A stretch of 64,000 nucleotides of DNA from CAVYVZ01 sp963772065 (GTDB lineage: Bacteria > Acidobacteriota > Vicinamibacteria > Vicinamibacterales > UBA2999): the NCBI GenBank assembly GCA_963772065.1, contig CAVYVZ010000010.1:620001-684000 (forward strand), given 5' to 3'. Under the pieces are notes generated by a model. The model was not told the origin of the DNA. It ran no database searches and saw only the letters and a list, made by a program, of their open reading frames with translations. Positions 35,503 to 45,456 of this stretch are shown here, in pieces. Both the position numbers and the translations under genes were made by a program. Within the stretch, counting starts at the first letter, position 1, and every line of letters begins with the position of its first letter.

Positions 35503-37865
35503 TGGCCGCACCCGTATTGCCAAAGCTGGTCGGCCAGCGAGTCAAACGCCGCGAGGATCCGCGCCTCATCCAGGGCCGCGCCACCTACGTGGACGACATC
35601 AAGATCAGCGGCATGCAGCATCTGGCATTCAAGCGAAGCGACGTGCCGCACGGCAGAATCCGCGCGATCGACACGAGTGCGGCCGAGGCGATGGATGGCG
35701 TCGAGGCGGTCTTCACCGGCGCGCAGATCGCCGCGCTGGTCGCCCCGCTGCCGATCGGCACCCCGTTCCCGTCGCCGCCGCACCGCGCCGTGGCGGTCGA
35801 CGTCGTCCGCTACGCCGGCGAACCCGTGGCGGTGGTGGTGGCCAACGACCGCTACGTGGCGCGCGATGCCGCCGACGCCATCGTGGTCGACTACGACATG
35901 CTGCCCGCGGTCGTCGACCCCGAACTGGCGATGACCGGCAAGCCCGCCGTGCTCCACGCCGACTTTCCGAACAACCTTGCCGTGCCGCTGGTGCCGAGCG
36001 GCACCGGGGTGAGCGCCGACGGCAAGACGGTGGACGATTCCGCGATCGTCAAGGCCTTCGCCGACGCCGACGTGCGCATCTCGCAGCGGATGGTGAACCA
36101 CCGGCTCGTCCCGAACGCCATGGAGCCGCGCGGGGTCGTGGCGCAGTACGAGCCAGGGAAGGAGTCGCTGACGATCTGGTCGTCGACGCAGAACCCGCAC
36201 ATCCTGAAAACGATGGTCGCGCGGATGCTGGCGCTCGGCGAGGATCAGGTCCGCGCGATCGCGCCTGAAGTGGGGGGCGGTTTCGGCGCCAAGATCAACA
36301 TCTACCCGGAGGAGTACGTTGCCGCGGCGATTGCGAAGCGCCTGGGCATCGCCGTGAAGTGGATCGAGGATCGATCGGAAGCGTTCGTCGCCACGACGCA
36401 CGGCCGCGACATCATCGCCTACCTGGATCTGGCGGCGAGGCGCGATGGCAGAGTCCTCGGTCTCAAGATGCGCCTCATCGCCGACATCGGCGCCTACAAC
36501 ATGCTCTTCACGGCGGGCATCCCGACGTTGACGATGCTGATGGCGAACGCCACCTACGACATCCCGGCGATCCGCACGACGCTCACCGAGGTCTTCACCA
36601 ACAAGACTCCCACCGATGCGTATCGCGGCGCGGGCCGCCCCGAGGCGACGTACTTCGTCGAGCGCGCGATGGACATGCTGGCGCGCGAGCTGAAGATGGA
36701 CCCGGCAGAGGTGCGCCGGAAGAACTTCATCCCGGCGAGTGGATTTCCCTTCAAGACGCAGATGGGCGCCGTCTACGACTCGGGGAACTACGAGGCCGCG
36801 TTGAACCTCGCCCTTGAAACCGCCAACTGGCCCGAGCTGAAAGCGCAGCGCGACCGCGCGCGCGCCGAGGGGCGGCTCGTGGGCCTCGGCCTCGCGATGT
36901 ACGTCGAGGTCTGCGGCATGGGTCCCTCGTCATCGATGTCAACTGGCGGATGGGAACACGCGCAGGTCACGGTCGAGCGCGACGGCAGGCTCACCGCCAC
37001 CACCGGCGCCTCGCCGCACGGCCAGGGGAACGAGACGACGTTCGCGCAGATGCTGGCCGATCAGTTCGGCGTACCGTTCGAGCACGTCGCGATTCTTCAC
37101 GGTGACACCGCCATCGTCAAGCAAGGGATCGGCACGTTCGGCAGCCGCTCGCAGGCAGTGGGCGGCGCGGCGCTGCAAATGGCCGGGACGAAGGTGAAGG
37201 TGAAGATGGCGAAGTTCGCCGCGGAGCTGCTCGAGGCATCCGAGGCCGACCTCGTCTTCGAGAACGGAACGATCGCTGTGAAGGGCGCGCCCGCCTCTGC
37301 GAAGAAGTTCGCCGACGTGGCCGCCTACGCGTACGTGCCGGTTCCGCTGCCGGAAGGTCTCGAGCCGGGTCTGAGCGACGAGGCGTTCTTCGAGCCCACC
37401 AACAACACCTACCCGTTCGGCTGCCACATCGCGATGATCGAGATCGACCGCGAGACCGGCGAGCCGACGCTGCTGAAGCTCGTCGCGGTGGACGACGCCG
37501 GCAATCTGATCAACCCGTTGATCGTCGAAGGACAGATTCACGGCGGGCTGGCTCAAGGCATCGGGCAGGCCATGATCGAAGAGGCGGTCTACGACGAGTC
37601 GGGTCAGCTCGTGACCGGGTCGTTCATGGACTACGCGATGCCCCGCGCCGCCGACTTCCCGCGGTTCGAGCTGCGCAACACCGTGACCCCGACGCCCGTG
37701 AATCCGCTCGGCGCCAAAGGCGTCGGCGAAGCGGGCACGCTCGGCTCGACGCCGTGCATCGTGAACGCGGCGGTGGACGCGCTCAGCGAGCTCGGCGTCA
37801 AGCACGTGGACATGATGCTGCGGCCGGAGAAGCTCTGGCGCCTCATCCATGGAGGACAGGCGTGA
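35502..37865 (+). CDS. coxL: Form II CoxL-like molybdopterin subunit
   Basis: 787 aa, molybdenum hydroxylase large subunit. The active-site loop is AYRGAGR (from Ala373), which marks form II; true (form I) CO dehydrogenases have AYRCSFR with the Cu-binding Cys. The catalytic Glu is Glu743 in GVGEAGTLG. Mo-pterin binding motifs VGGGFGAK and GQGNET are present. Form II enzymes oxidise aldehydes or other small molecules; CO oxidation is disputed. Operon S-L-M with 1- to 4-nt overlaps. No coxD/E/F maturation genes follow in the window. Confidence 0.94.
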   Translation: MAAPVLPKLVGQRVKRREDPRLIQGRATYVDDIKISGMQHLAFKRSDVPHGRIRAIDTSAAEAMDGVEAVFTGAQIAALVAPLPIGTPFPSPPHRAVAVDVVRYAGEPVAVVVANDRYVARDAADAIVVDYDMLPAVVDPELAMTGKPAVLHADFPNNLAVPLVPSGTGVSADGKTVDDSAIVKAFADADVRISQRMVNHRLVPNAMEPRGVVAQYEPGKESLTIWSSTQNPHILKTMVARMLALGEDQVRAIAPEVGGGFGAKINIYPEEYVAAAIAKRLGIAVKWIEDRSEAFVATTHGRDIIAYLDLAARRDGRVLGLKMRLIADIGAYNMLFTAGIPTLTMLMANATYDIPAIRTTLTEVFTNKTPTDAYRGAGRPEATYFVERAMDMLARELKMDPAEVRRKNFIPASGFPFKTQMGAVYDSGNYEAALNLALETANWPELKAQRDRARAEGRLVGLGLAMYVEVCGMGPSSSMSTGGWEHAQVTVERDGRLTATTGASPHGQGNETTFAQMLADQFGVPFEHVAILHGDTAIVKQGIGTFGSRSQAVGGAALQMAGTKVKVKMAKFAAELLEASEADLVFENGTIAVKGAPASAKKFADVAAYAYVPVPLPEGLEPGLSDEAFFEPTNNTYPFGCHIAMIEIDRETGEPTLLKLVAVDDAGNLINPLIVEGQIHGGLAQGIGQAMIEEAVYDESGQLVTGSFMDYAMPRAADFPRFELRNTVTPTPVNPLGAKGVGEAGTLGSTPCIVNAAVDALSELGVKHVDMMLRPEKLWRLIHGGQA

Positions 37866-38716
37866 TCTCGCTCCCATTCGAGTACGCGCGCGCGACCTCG
37901 CTCGACGATGCCCTGGCGAAGATGGGGGCGGCCGGCGGCGAGGCGAAGTTCATCGCCGGCGGCCACAGCCTCGTGCCTCTGATGAAGCTGCGCCTCAGCG
38001 AGCCGAAAGTCCTGATCGACATCGCCCGCATACCGGGGTTGGCTGGAATCCGTGAGAAGGACGGCAGGATCGAGATCGGCGCGGGAACCGTGCATCACGA
38101 CGTCGCCTCATCCGCGCTGCTTCACCGCCAATGTCCGGTCGTCTCCGACGCGGCCGGCGAGATCGGCGATCAGCAGGTCCGCAATCGCGGCACGCTGGGC
38201 GGAACGCTCGCCCATGCGGACCCGGCGGCCGACTACCCTGCCGTGATGCTCGCCGTGGATGCCGAGATCCACATGAAGGGCCCGAACGGGTGGCGCTCGG
38301 TGAAGGCGAGCAGCTTCTTCCACGACCTGTTCACCGTGGATCTGAAGCCGGACGAGATCATTGCGAGCGTGCAGTTCGCCCCCGTGCGTGCGGCCGCGTA
38401 TGCCAAGCTCCATCAGCGCGCCTCGCACTACGCGATCGTCGGGGTGGCCGCCGCGCTCGAGGTCAGCGGCGGCGCCATCCGGTCGGCACGCGTCGGCCTG
38501 ACCGGCGCGGGACCGAACGCCATCCGGCTGCAGACCGTCGAGCAGGCGCTCGCCGGCAAACCGGCATCGAGCGACACCATCGCCGCGGCCGCGCGGCAGG
38601 CGGCCGCGGATCTCGGTGCGGTCAACTCCGACATCCATGCAAGCGCCGACTATCGCCGGGCGATGGTCCCTGTCTTTACGAGGCGTGCGCTGGAAGGTGC
38701 GCTGAAGCGGGTCTAA
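37862..38716 (+). CDS. coxM: FAD-binding subunit of molybdenum hydroxylase
   Basis: 284 aa. FAD contacts FIAGGHSLVPLMKLRL (AGGHSL, near residues 34-48) and TLGGTLAHADPAAD (about 110-124), then the CO-dehydrogenase medium-chain C-terminal domain. It accepts electrons from CoxS and hands them to quinone. The GTG start overlaps the coxL stop (GTGA at 37862-37865). The last gene of the operon; convergent with the cupin gene 17 nt away. Confidence 0.93.
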   Translation: MISLPFEYARATSLDDALAKMGAAGGEAKFIAGGHSLVPLMKLRLSEPKVLIDIARIPGLAGIREKDGRIEIGAGTVHHDVASSALLHRQCPVVSDAAGEIGDQQVRNRGTLGGTLAHADPAADYPAVMLAVDAEIHMKGPNGWRSVKASSFFHDLFTVDLKPDEIIASVQFAPVRAAAYAKLHQRASHYAIVGVAAALEVSGGAIRSARVGLTGAGPNAIRLQTVEQALAGKPASSDTIAAAARQAAADLGAVNSDIHASADYRRAMVPVFTRRALEGALKRV

Positions 38717-38733
38717 ATCGGGCTTGCCATCGG

Positions 38734-39149
38734 CTACTTACCTTCCGGCAGCCGCGGCGTCCACTTGCCCTTGATCACCTGAACCTCTCGCTCTCCCGAC
38801 CCCGGCCACGGCGGCATCGTGACGCCGAAGGCCGTCAGCGCCTCGGATCCCACCACTTTGAACTGAAACCGCGTCCGCGGAGGAATCATGATGCAGACGC
38901 CCGGTCCGACCTCGACTGAGCTTTCATCACCTTCCGCGCTCCGGCGCCAGAACTCGCCCTTCCCGGTGAGGAAGTACCAGATCTCGGCAATCGTGGCGTG
39001 AACGACCGCGCGAGAGACGGAACCGGCGTCAAGGTGGAAATGAGCAGGTACCTCGCGACGGCCGTCTGAAAGAAGATGCGGACCTCGGATCCGTCCGGCG
39101 CGATCGCGTCGTATTTCCGCGGCAATGTCTTCGTGCTGAATGCTGCCAC
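38734..39149 (-). CDS. Cupin domain protein (frameshifted)
   Basis: Single-domain cupin of about 138 aa. The first part (GTG at 39149; AAFSTKTLPRKYDAIAPDG, EVRIFFQTAVA) continues in another frame as EVPAHFHLDAGSVSRAVVHA, IAEIWYFLTGKGEFWRR, GVCIMIPPRTRFQFKVVGSE, FGVTMPPWPG. A missing base near 39051-39058 explains the break. The HFHLDAGSVSRAVVH and EIWYFLTGKGEFWR motifs are the metal-binding cupin boxes. Role unknown; relatives sit beside small-molecule metabolic genes. Confidence 0.8.
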
Positions 39150-39186
39150 ACGATCAGTGTATAAGAGGGCTGACCGGAGGGGTCGC

Positions 39187-40217
39187 ATGAGACGTTTAGC
39201 GGTCTATGGTGTGATGACCTGTGTGGTCATGGCCTTCATGTATCAGCATCACGTCGCCGGCCAGATCAACACCGTCAAACAGCTCGCGCCGGATGTGTAT
39301 CTTTCACGAAGGCGATCTGCGCGGGAAGGGACACTGCAACAACGGCTGGGTGATCTTCGACGACTACGTGCTGGTGGTGGATGCCAACTTCCCCTCCGGC
39401 GCGCAGGAAGTTCTTCCGAAGATCAAGGCGCAGACCAACAAGCCGATCCGGTTCGCGTTCGACACCCACCATCACGGCGATCACGCCTACGGCAATCAGA
39501 TCTGGGCGGACAACGGAGCCGTGGCGGTCGCGCACGAAAACGTCCTCTCCGAGATGCGGAAGTACGAGACCGGGTTCTTCGGAGGCAAGCCGGGACGCTG
39601 GGAGGGAGAGGCGAAGGAGCGCGCAGATCTCCGGGCGAGCCGGCTGAAGCCGCCGTCACTGCTCTACCGCGACGTGATGATCTTCGACGACGGCAAGCAC
39701 CGGGTCGAGCTGCGATACTTCGGCGTCGGGCACACGCAGGGCGACGGGTTCGCGTGGCTCCCCAAGGAGAAGATCCTGTTTACCGGTGACGCCGCCGTCA
39801 ACGGCCCGTTCAACTTCATGGGCGACGGCAATAGCGGAGCCTGGGTCGAAACACTTGCGAAGGCGCAGAAGCTTGGCGCCGGCGTCGTGGCACCGGGCCA
39901 CGGACCGGTGGGAGATGGCCGGGTGCTCGAGGCGCAGCGGCAGGTACTTCGTCGCGCTCCGAGCCGAGGTCGAGAAGCGGAAGGACCAGACGCCGGATCG
40001 CCTGCAGGCCGCGGTCCCCGCGATCCGCGATGCGCTGCTGAAGCAGCACGCCACGTACATCGATACCAGCGACAAAGCGATCATCGGGTTCGAATCGCAG
40101 GTCGCGCAGGTCTACAGAGAGCTGACCGGAAGGGATCTTTCGGCGAAGGGCGCGCTCGACGCCGCTCGCCGGATGCACGAACAGCATCACGGAATCGCGG
40201 CGGGTCAGCAGGAGTAG
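39187..40217 (+). CDS. Metallo-beta-lactamase fold hydrolase (two frame breaks)
   Basis: Secreted MBL-fold enzyme of about 342 aa. Signal-type start MRRLAVYGVMTCVVMAFMYQ, then LAPDVY; the frame changes at 39301 (extra C) and continues FHEGDLRGKGHCNNGWVIF. The zinc motif HHHGDH lies in FDTHHHGDHAYGN, with GHTQGDGFAWLP, FTGDAAVNGP and VAPGHGPVGD supplying the other ligands. A second extra G near 39943 joins QRQ to YFVALRAEVEKRKD and a helical C-terminus. With both removed the length is in frame. The closest relatives are annotated as MBL-fold metallohydrolases of unknown substrate; quorum-lactonase or SoxH-like roles are possible. Confidence 0.83.
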
Positions 40218-40737
40218 CTGTACGTAGCAACGCGCGCCAGAAGCAACTCGCCGCTTTGCTGGCCGAAGACGTTTGCACGTCTTCGGTTTCGAAGAAGCGC
40301 CGCCTCTCGTTCAGAAAGCCGCTTCACGTGTGTGCCCGCAAGAACGCTTGCGCATACTCACCGACACCCACGCTCCACGTCTTACTACTCGAGAACCGTC
40401 GCCTTTTCTCCTTCCGGGAGTGCGCGCATCTCCGTTCACGACCTGCGGTGCGTCTTCTTTCGAAGCAACGCCACTCATCGCAAACGAAGCTGCATCGCAT
40501 CCCCGGACCAGCGCAGCTGACTCGTTCCTATCCGGCGCGCGCAGCGTCGCGAACTTTAATCAGCCACTGTTCTCGTGTCAAGCACGATCACGCGATTCGC
40601 GAAAAAAATTTTGAATGCTCGCGAGAGCGCGCCGGTCAGATCCCCTAACGCTGTTCATCGTCGCGTGTGCTCCCGTGCTAAGCTCCGGAGCTTCGATTTC
40701 GGAGTGAGCGATCCGCGTGCGCACACGTTCGAAACAG
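40218..40737. other. Intergenic region, no gene seen
   Basis: 520 nt between the MBL gene and the PVC-type dehydrogenase. Open frames run through it but are Arg/Ser/His/Cys-rich and unlike protein. It holds a perfect hairpin (40263-40286) and, near 40600-40615, an A/T-rich GCGAAAAAAATTTTGAATGC stretch flanked by CGCG-rich sequence, the longest A/T run of the window and a possible promoter or protein-binding site for the gene downstream. Nothing else recognised. Confidence 0.6.
40263..40286 (+). terminator. Perfect hairpin downstream of the MBL gene
   Basis: CCGAAGACGT / ACGTCTTCGG, 10-bp perfect stem with a TTGC loop and TTTC immediately after. It lies 45 nt past the stop. This is the most terminator-like element of the window. 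Confidence 0.65.
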
Positions 40738-43700
40738 ATGACGCGCCGCCTTCGGCTGGCCGCTGCCTCAGCCGCCGCGATCGTCCTCGCCGCCGCGCTC
40801 TACACCAGCTTTTTCGTGCGCACCGTCCGGATGCGTCCGCGTACTCCGCCACTGACGGCGGCGCAGTCGCTCGCGACCATGAAGATCGCCGAGGGGTTCC
40901 ACATCGACGTGGTCGCAACCGAGCCGATGATCGCCAGCCCGGTTGCAATGGACATCGACGAGGACGGCCGTCTCTTCGTCGTCGAAATGCCCGGTTATCC
41001 GCTCGACACGAGTGCCTCGGGCCGCGTCAAGCTGCTCGAGGACACGGACGGGGATGGCAGGATCGATCGCAGCCGCGTCTTTGCGGACAACCTGGTGCTG
41101 CCGACCGGCGTCATGCGCTGGAAGCGGGGCGTGCTGGTCACCGCCGCCCCGGACGTGCTGTATTTCGAAGACACCGATGGCGACGGTCGCGCGGACGTCC
41201 GGAAGGTGATGTTGACCGGATTCGCGTTCACCAACCCGCAGCACACCGTGAACACTCCCGTCTACGGGATTGACAACTGGATCTATCTGGCGCACGAGGG
41301 CCCCGCCGAGGCGATCATCTTCAAGGAGCAGTTCGGCGATCGCGGGCGCCCCATCCAGTTTCCCGCGAGGCCGAACGCGCCGGTCGACGCAGGCCGGCGC
41401 AGCGTGCGCTTCCGGCCGGACACGTACGAGTTGGAGGCGCTGGCGGGACGTTCGCAGTTCGGGCACGCGTTCGACGAGTGGGGCCGATACTTCACGCTGG
41501 ACAACTCGAACCACGCACGTCACGAGGTCATCGCCTCCCGGTACCTGTCTCGCAACCGGGACCTGTTCGTGCCGAGCGCGATGCAGGACATCTCGGATCA
41601 TGGCGCCGCGGCCGCCGTCTACCCGATTGCAAGCCGCCCGCGCCTCGAGCTGCTCAGCGAGCCCGGGCAGTTCACCTCCGCATGCGGGTTGACGCTCGAT
41701 CTCGGCGGCCGCCTGTCGCGTGGACCCGACCGCATGGCCTTCGTCGCGGAGCCGGTGCACAACCTCGTGCACCGCGACGTCGTCTCACCCGCCGGATCGA
41801 CGTTCGTCGCCAGGCGCGCGGAGCAAGAGCGCGAGTTCCTTGCCTCGTCCGACCCGTGGTTCAGGCCGGTCAACTTCTACATCGGCCCGGACGGCGCGCT
41901 GTTCATCGTCGACTACTACCGCGAGATGATCGAGCATCCGGAATGGACCGCGAGCGAGCATCACCATCACTCCGCAGATCTGTCTCGCGGCCGCGATCGG
42001 GGTCGCCTGTACCGCGTCCTGCCGAGTGGGGATGCGGCGGTCGCGCCCAGACCCCGCTTGAGCACCGCAAGCAGCGACGAGCTGGTGGCAACTCTCGGCC
42101 ATCAGAACGCCTGGTGGCGGCGCACGGCACAGCGGCTGCTCGTCGACCGTCGCGATGCGCGCTCGATTCCGCTGCTGGTCAGGACGGCGGAGACGCGTCC
42201 CTCCGCGCTGGCGCGCCTGCATGCGCTCTGGACGCTGGACGCACTCGGTGCGCTCGACCCGGCGCTCATCGAGCGGGCCCTCGGCGACGAGCATCCGGCG
42301 CTGCGCGAGAACGCGATCCGACTGGCGGAGGCTCGTCTCAACGTCGCGTCGATTCAGAAGAAGCTGGTCGGCATGGGCGACGATCCCGATGCGCGAGCGC
42401 GCTTTCAGCTGCTGTGCACGCTGGGATCTCTGGACAGGACCCGAGAGCCGGAACGCGCAGCAGCGGCTGCTGCTCGAACGCCTCGACGACGAGTGGATGC
42501 AGGTGGCGGCGCTCAGCGCCGGGTCGGACCGCGCGATCGATTACTTCGACCGCACAATGGCGCGGAACAAGGCGGTGCTCGATCGCGACACGCCTGCGCA
42601 TCGCGCGTTCGTCGCGCGTGTCACGTCCGTCGTCGGCGCGCGCGGCGCCGCGCCGGAGGTCGAGCGCGTCATCGCGGCGGTGGCGCACGGTGGCGCGGCG
42701 CGGCCCGACTGGTATCGTGCGGCGGCGCTCGAGGGTCTGGCACGCGGGGCTCGCGCCCGCGGCACCCGCGCCGACGCGTTCGCCGGGACCCAGCGCGTCC
42801 TGGTGGAGCTGTTCGAAACCTCGTCACCCGCGGTACGCCGCGCCGCGGTGCAGCTGCTCGAGGTGTCCGGCGTCGCCGCGGATCCGGCGGTTCAACAGGC
42901 GCTGACGCGCGCGGAGCAGGTGGCTACGCGAGCCGACGCAGATCCGGAGCGCCGCGCGGACGCCGTTGCGCTGCTTGCCGCGGCCGGCCCCCGGCGGCTG
43001 CGCGCGACCGCCGCTCTTCTGGAGTCGCTTGTCGAGCCGCGGCAACCCGACGTGGTGCAGGTGGCTGCGCTGCGTGCGCTGGCGGCGACAGACGACGATG
43101 CGATTGCCGGTGTGCTGCTCGCGCGCTGGCGCGACATGACCCCTGCCGTACGATCCGAGGCCGCGAACGCGCTGCTCACCCGGCCGGCACGGACGCGCGC
43201 GCTGCTCGCAGCCCTCGAGCAGGGGAAGGTGCCCGCCTGGACGCTCGACTTCTGGCAGAAGCGCGATCTGCTGATGCACGAGGATCCGACGATTCGCACC
43301 GCGGCACGGACGCTGCTCGAGGAGAAGCCGGAGGAGCGCGCGCAACGCGGCGAACGGCTCGACGCCGCGCTCGATCTCGGCGGCGATGCGGCACGGGGCG
43401 AACGCGTCTTCGCCGAGCAGTGCGCGAAGTGCCATGTGCTCGACGGCGCTGGAACAGCGGTCGGGCCGGATCTCGGGACGGTACGCGGGCGGCCCGCATC
43501 GGTGCTCCTCATCGACATTCTCTGGCCGAATCGTTCGATCGCGGCCGGCTACGAGGCCTACGTCATCGAGCGGGTATCGGGCGGCATCGAGCAGGGCGTG
43601 CTCGCCGCCCAGACGCCGACTGCAGTCGTGCTGCGGCAAGAGGAGGGACGCGAACGGCTGATCCCGCGCGATGACATCAAGCGCATGTACGGCTCGACGC

Positions 43701-43786
43701 TCTCCGCGATGCCCGGCGATCTGGATCGAACGCTGCAACCGCAGCAGCTCGCTGACCTGGTCGCGTTCCTCAAGCGATCGAAATAG
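40738..43786 (+). CDS. PVC-type membrane-bound dehydrogenase with HEAT repeats and cytochrome c domain (frameshifted)
   Basis: About 1015 aa. N-terminal anchor (MTRRLRLAAASAAAIVLAAA), then a beta-propeller dehydrogenase domain of the TIGR02604 type (FVVEMPGYPLDTSASGRVKL, DTDGDGR twice, DNWIYLAHEG, FRPVNFYIGPDGALFIVDYY), a HEAT-repeat region (about residues 460-830), and a heme c domain with CAKCH (CAKCHVLDGAG) and a distal Met in the TLSAMPGDL region. It should oxidise a sugar or other polyol in the periplasm and pass electrons to its heme (family knowledge). One extra G at 42450-42451 separates the frames. The GTG at 40717 is an alternative start. Confidence 0.88.
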
Positions 43787-43807
43787 TGCAAGCGCCTTCC
43801 GACACTT

Positions 43808-43816
43808 TGGTATTAT
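43808..43816 (+). promoter_or_regulatory. Extended -10 promoter candidate
   Basis: TGGTATTAT: an extended -10 element (TG plus TATTAT, five of six) 53 nt before the ATG of the first gene of the deamidase operon. The -35 region is poor, as often seen with extended -10 promoters. Confidence 0.35.
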
Positions 43817-43868
43817 CGCCGCCTCGCGGACTCGCCCCTCGCAACTGGTCGCTATGACAAGGTGATGT

Positions 43869-44363
43869 ATGGCGCCGGAGCCGGCACTGGTCGATGACGT
43901 ACGGAGCATCCGACACGAGGACCCATCGTCGGAGAGAGCACGCGGAAAGCAGGCCCAACCCTCCATTCGTATCCGGTTTGCCAGTGGGGCCGACGCGCGG
44001 CTGAATCCCGAGAGCCCACGCGATCGAACCTGGGCCGAGGTGCTCGAATCGCTGCGTGCATCGCGGCAGCCAGCCTACGTGGAGATCGATCCGGAAACGC
44101 GGTACATCACCTCTCTTCTCCTCCCGCGCAGCTTCGTCGTCGCCGCCATTCGCGAGACGCCGCAATCGGATCTCGAGATCGAGCTCGAGATCTCTCATGC
44201 GCGGCATTTTCTGCGGCGCGACCACCCGCGATTCGAGGAACTGCGCGCGCTCCTGGAGTATGCGCGCCGCGCGAAGACCTACGTTCTCGTAACGGAATCG
44301 CTCGACAGTTCGGCGATCGTCGATGTGCGCCCCGCGCCCGCCGGCAGGACGCGCCGCCAGTAG
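43869..44363 (+). CDS. Hypothetical protein, first gene of the deamidase operon
   Basis: 164 aa, no recognised family and no signal peptide. A disordered, charged N-terminus (about 30 residues) leads into an alpha/beta domain: SIRIRFASGADARL, TWAEVLESLRASRQPAYVEI, YITSLLLPRSFVVAAI, LEIELEISHARHFL, LRALLEYARRAKTYVLVTES. Position as the first gene, before a putative protein-modifying enzyme without signal peptide, would suit an inhibitor or immunity protein, but this is speculation. 17 nt separate it from the deamidase gene. Confidence 0.7.
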   Translation: MAPEPALVDDVRSIRHEDPSSERARGKQAQPSIRIRFASGADARLNPESPRDRTWAEVLESLRASRQPAYVEIDPETRYITSLLLPRSFVVAAIRETPQSDLEIELEISHARHFLRRDHPRFEELRALLEYARRAKTYVLVTESLDSSAIVDVRPAPAGRTRRQ

Positions 44364-44380
44364 ACGCAGAGGATTGTGCG

Positions 44381-45172
44381 ATGCCGCCAAGTGTCACGCT
44401 CCCGCGAGCACGGCAACTGTTCGCGCTCTGCAATGCGAGGATCTGCTGCCCCTGCAGCACGCCCGTCCCTTGCATACCGTTCCTCTTTCCCGACAACGGG
44501 TGCTGGGCGCGCGCGCATGAGATGTGCCGGCTGATGATCGCCGACGGCGCGCAGCCGGAGAAGGTGTGGATTCAGGGCAACCTGAACGTCAATTCCCACA
44601 ACAAGCCGAACTGCCTCGTGCAGTGGGGCTGGCACGTTGCGCCGACACTGCAGGTCGATATCTCCGGCTCGCCGCAAACCTACGTGATCGATCCGTCGCT
44701 CTTCAACGAGCCCGTGCCGCAGGCCACCTGGAAAGGCGTGCAGGGCGATCCGAATGCGACGCTGACGCCTTCGAGCGCCGACATCTACTATTACTGGTGG
44801 GGCACGACCGATCCCACCTACAGTCAGACGAACCAGGATCTCACCACCTACCGCAACTCGCTCAAGCTGCGGTCTGTCGGCTCCGACGGCCCACCACCCT
44901 ACACGAACTGCATCGTGAAGCCGGGCGGGACCCAGTGGTTCGGGCTCATCGAAGGGAACCAGACACAGCTCTGGTTCACCTGGGGTTGGCCGGCAACCTG
45001 GCACGTGGTCTGGCACGTCATGCCGCTCACGCCGTGTCCGGGCGGCTCACAGCTCACGTGGGACGTGGCGGTCGAGCGCGCCAGCCCGAGCCACGCGACG
45101 TACTGGATCACGGTGAAGAATCTCTCGGCGGATCGCGTGCGGTTCGCCGGGCGCTACAACATTCTCTCGTAG
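44381..45172 (+). CDS. Protein-glutaminase-like deamidase with C-terminal beta domain
   Basis: 263 aa. Residues 35-125 match the protein-glutaminase (Gln deamidase) fold: catalytic Cys41 in GCWARAHEMC, His85 in QWGWHVAP, Asp104 in YVIDPSLFNEP, with the order and spacing (44 and 19 residues) of the Chryseobacterium enzyme. Such enzymes convert protein glutamine to glutamate. The first 40 residues hold six extra cysteines and no signal peptide. Residues 185-263 form a second domain (TQLWFTWGWPA, WDVAVERA, TYWITVKNL, FAGRYNILS) repeated as the next gene. Food-processing homologues are secreted with a pro-region; none is visible here, so this may be a cytosolic or otherwise exported effector. Confidence 0.78.
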   Translation: MPPSVTLPRARQLFALCNARICCPCSTPVPCIPFLFPDNGCWARAHEMCRLMIADGAQPEKVWIQGNLNVNSHNKPNCLVQWGWHVAPTLQVDISGSPQTYVIDPSLFNEPVPQATWKGVQGDPNATLTPSSADIYYYWWGTTDPTYSQTNQDLTTYRNSLKLRSVGSDGPPPYTNCIVKPGGTQWFGLIEGNQTQLWFTWGWPATWHVVWHVMPLTPCPGGSQLTWDVAVERASPSHATYWITVKNLSADRVRFAGRYNILS

Positions 45173-45185
45173 CCGCGGAGGCCGT

Positions 45186-45440
45186 ATGTGGACGGGCGTT
45201 CAATGGACGGCGACAATCGGTCCGGGTCAGACGCAGCTCTGGTTCACCTGGGGATGGCCGGCGCAGCGGCATGTCATCTGGCACATCATGCCCACGACCC
45301 CGGCAATCGGCGCGCCGAGCATCGACTGGGACGTCGCGGTGGAGCGGGCGAACCAGACGCAGTGCACGTACTGGATCACCGTCAAGAACCTCACGTCGCA
45401 AACCCTGACCTTCGAGGGCCGCTACGCGGTCTTGTCATAG
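45186..45440 (+). CDS. Stand-alone copy of the deamidase C-terminal domain
   Basis: 84 aa that align end to end with residues 180-263 of the deamidase just upstream: TQLWFTWGWPAQRHVIWH, MPTTP, DWDVAVERANQ, TYWITVKNLT, FEGRYAVLS. Aromatic residues and strand periodicity suggest a small beta-sandwich, perhaps carbohydrate- or protein-binding. GCGGAGG lies 4 nt before the ATG, a well-placed ribosome-binding site, 13 nt after the deamidase stop. A domain duplicated and split off, likely to pair with or compete with the deamidase. Confidence 0.8.
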   Translation: MWTGVQWTATIGPGQTQLWFTWGWPAQRHVIWHIMPTTPAIGAPSIDWDVAVERANQTQCTYWITVKNLTSQTLTFEGRYAVLS

Positions 45441-45456
45441 AAGCGGAGGCGCATCC

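Noticed and set aside
35445..36401. 318-codon minus-strand frame inside coxL
   Set aside because: Antisense shadow of a strongly conserved gene.
35502..37865. True (form I) CO dehydrogenase
   Set aside because: The active-site loop is AYRGAGR, not AYRCSFR, so the Cu-binding cysteine is missing.
39187..40217. Programmed ribosomal frameshifting
   Set aside because: The breaks have no slippery heptamer or consistent structure and occur in unrelated genes at variable sites.
40218..40648. Continuation of an open frame after the MBL gene
   Set aside because: Composition (Arg, Ser, His, Cys) is not protein-like, and it follows from the frame break rather than a real gene.
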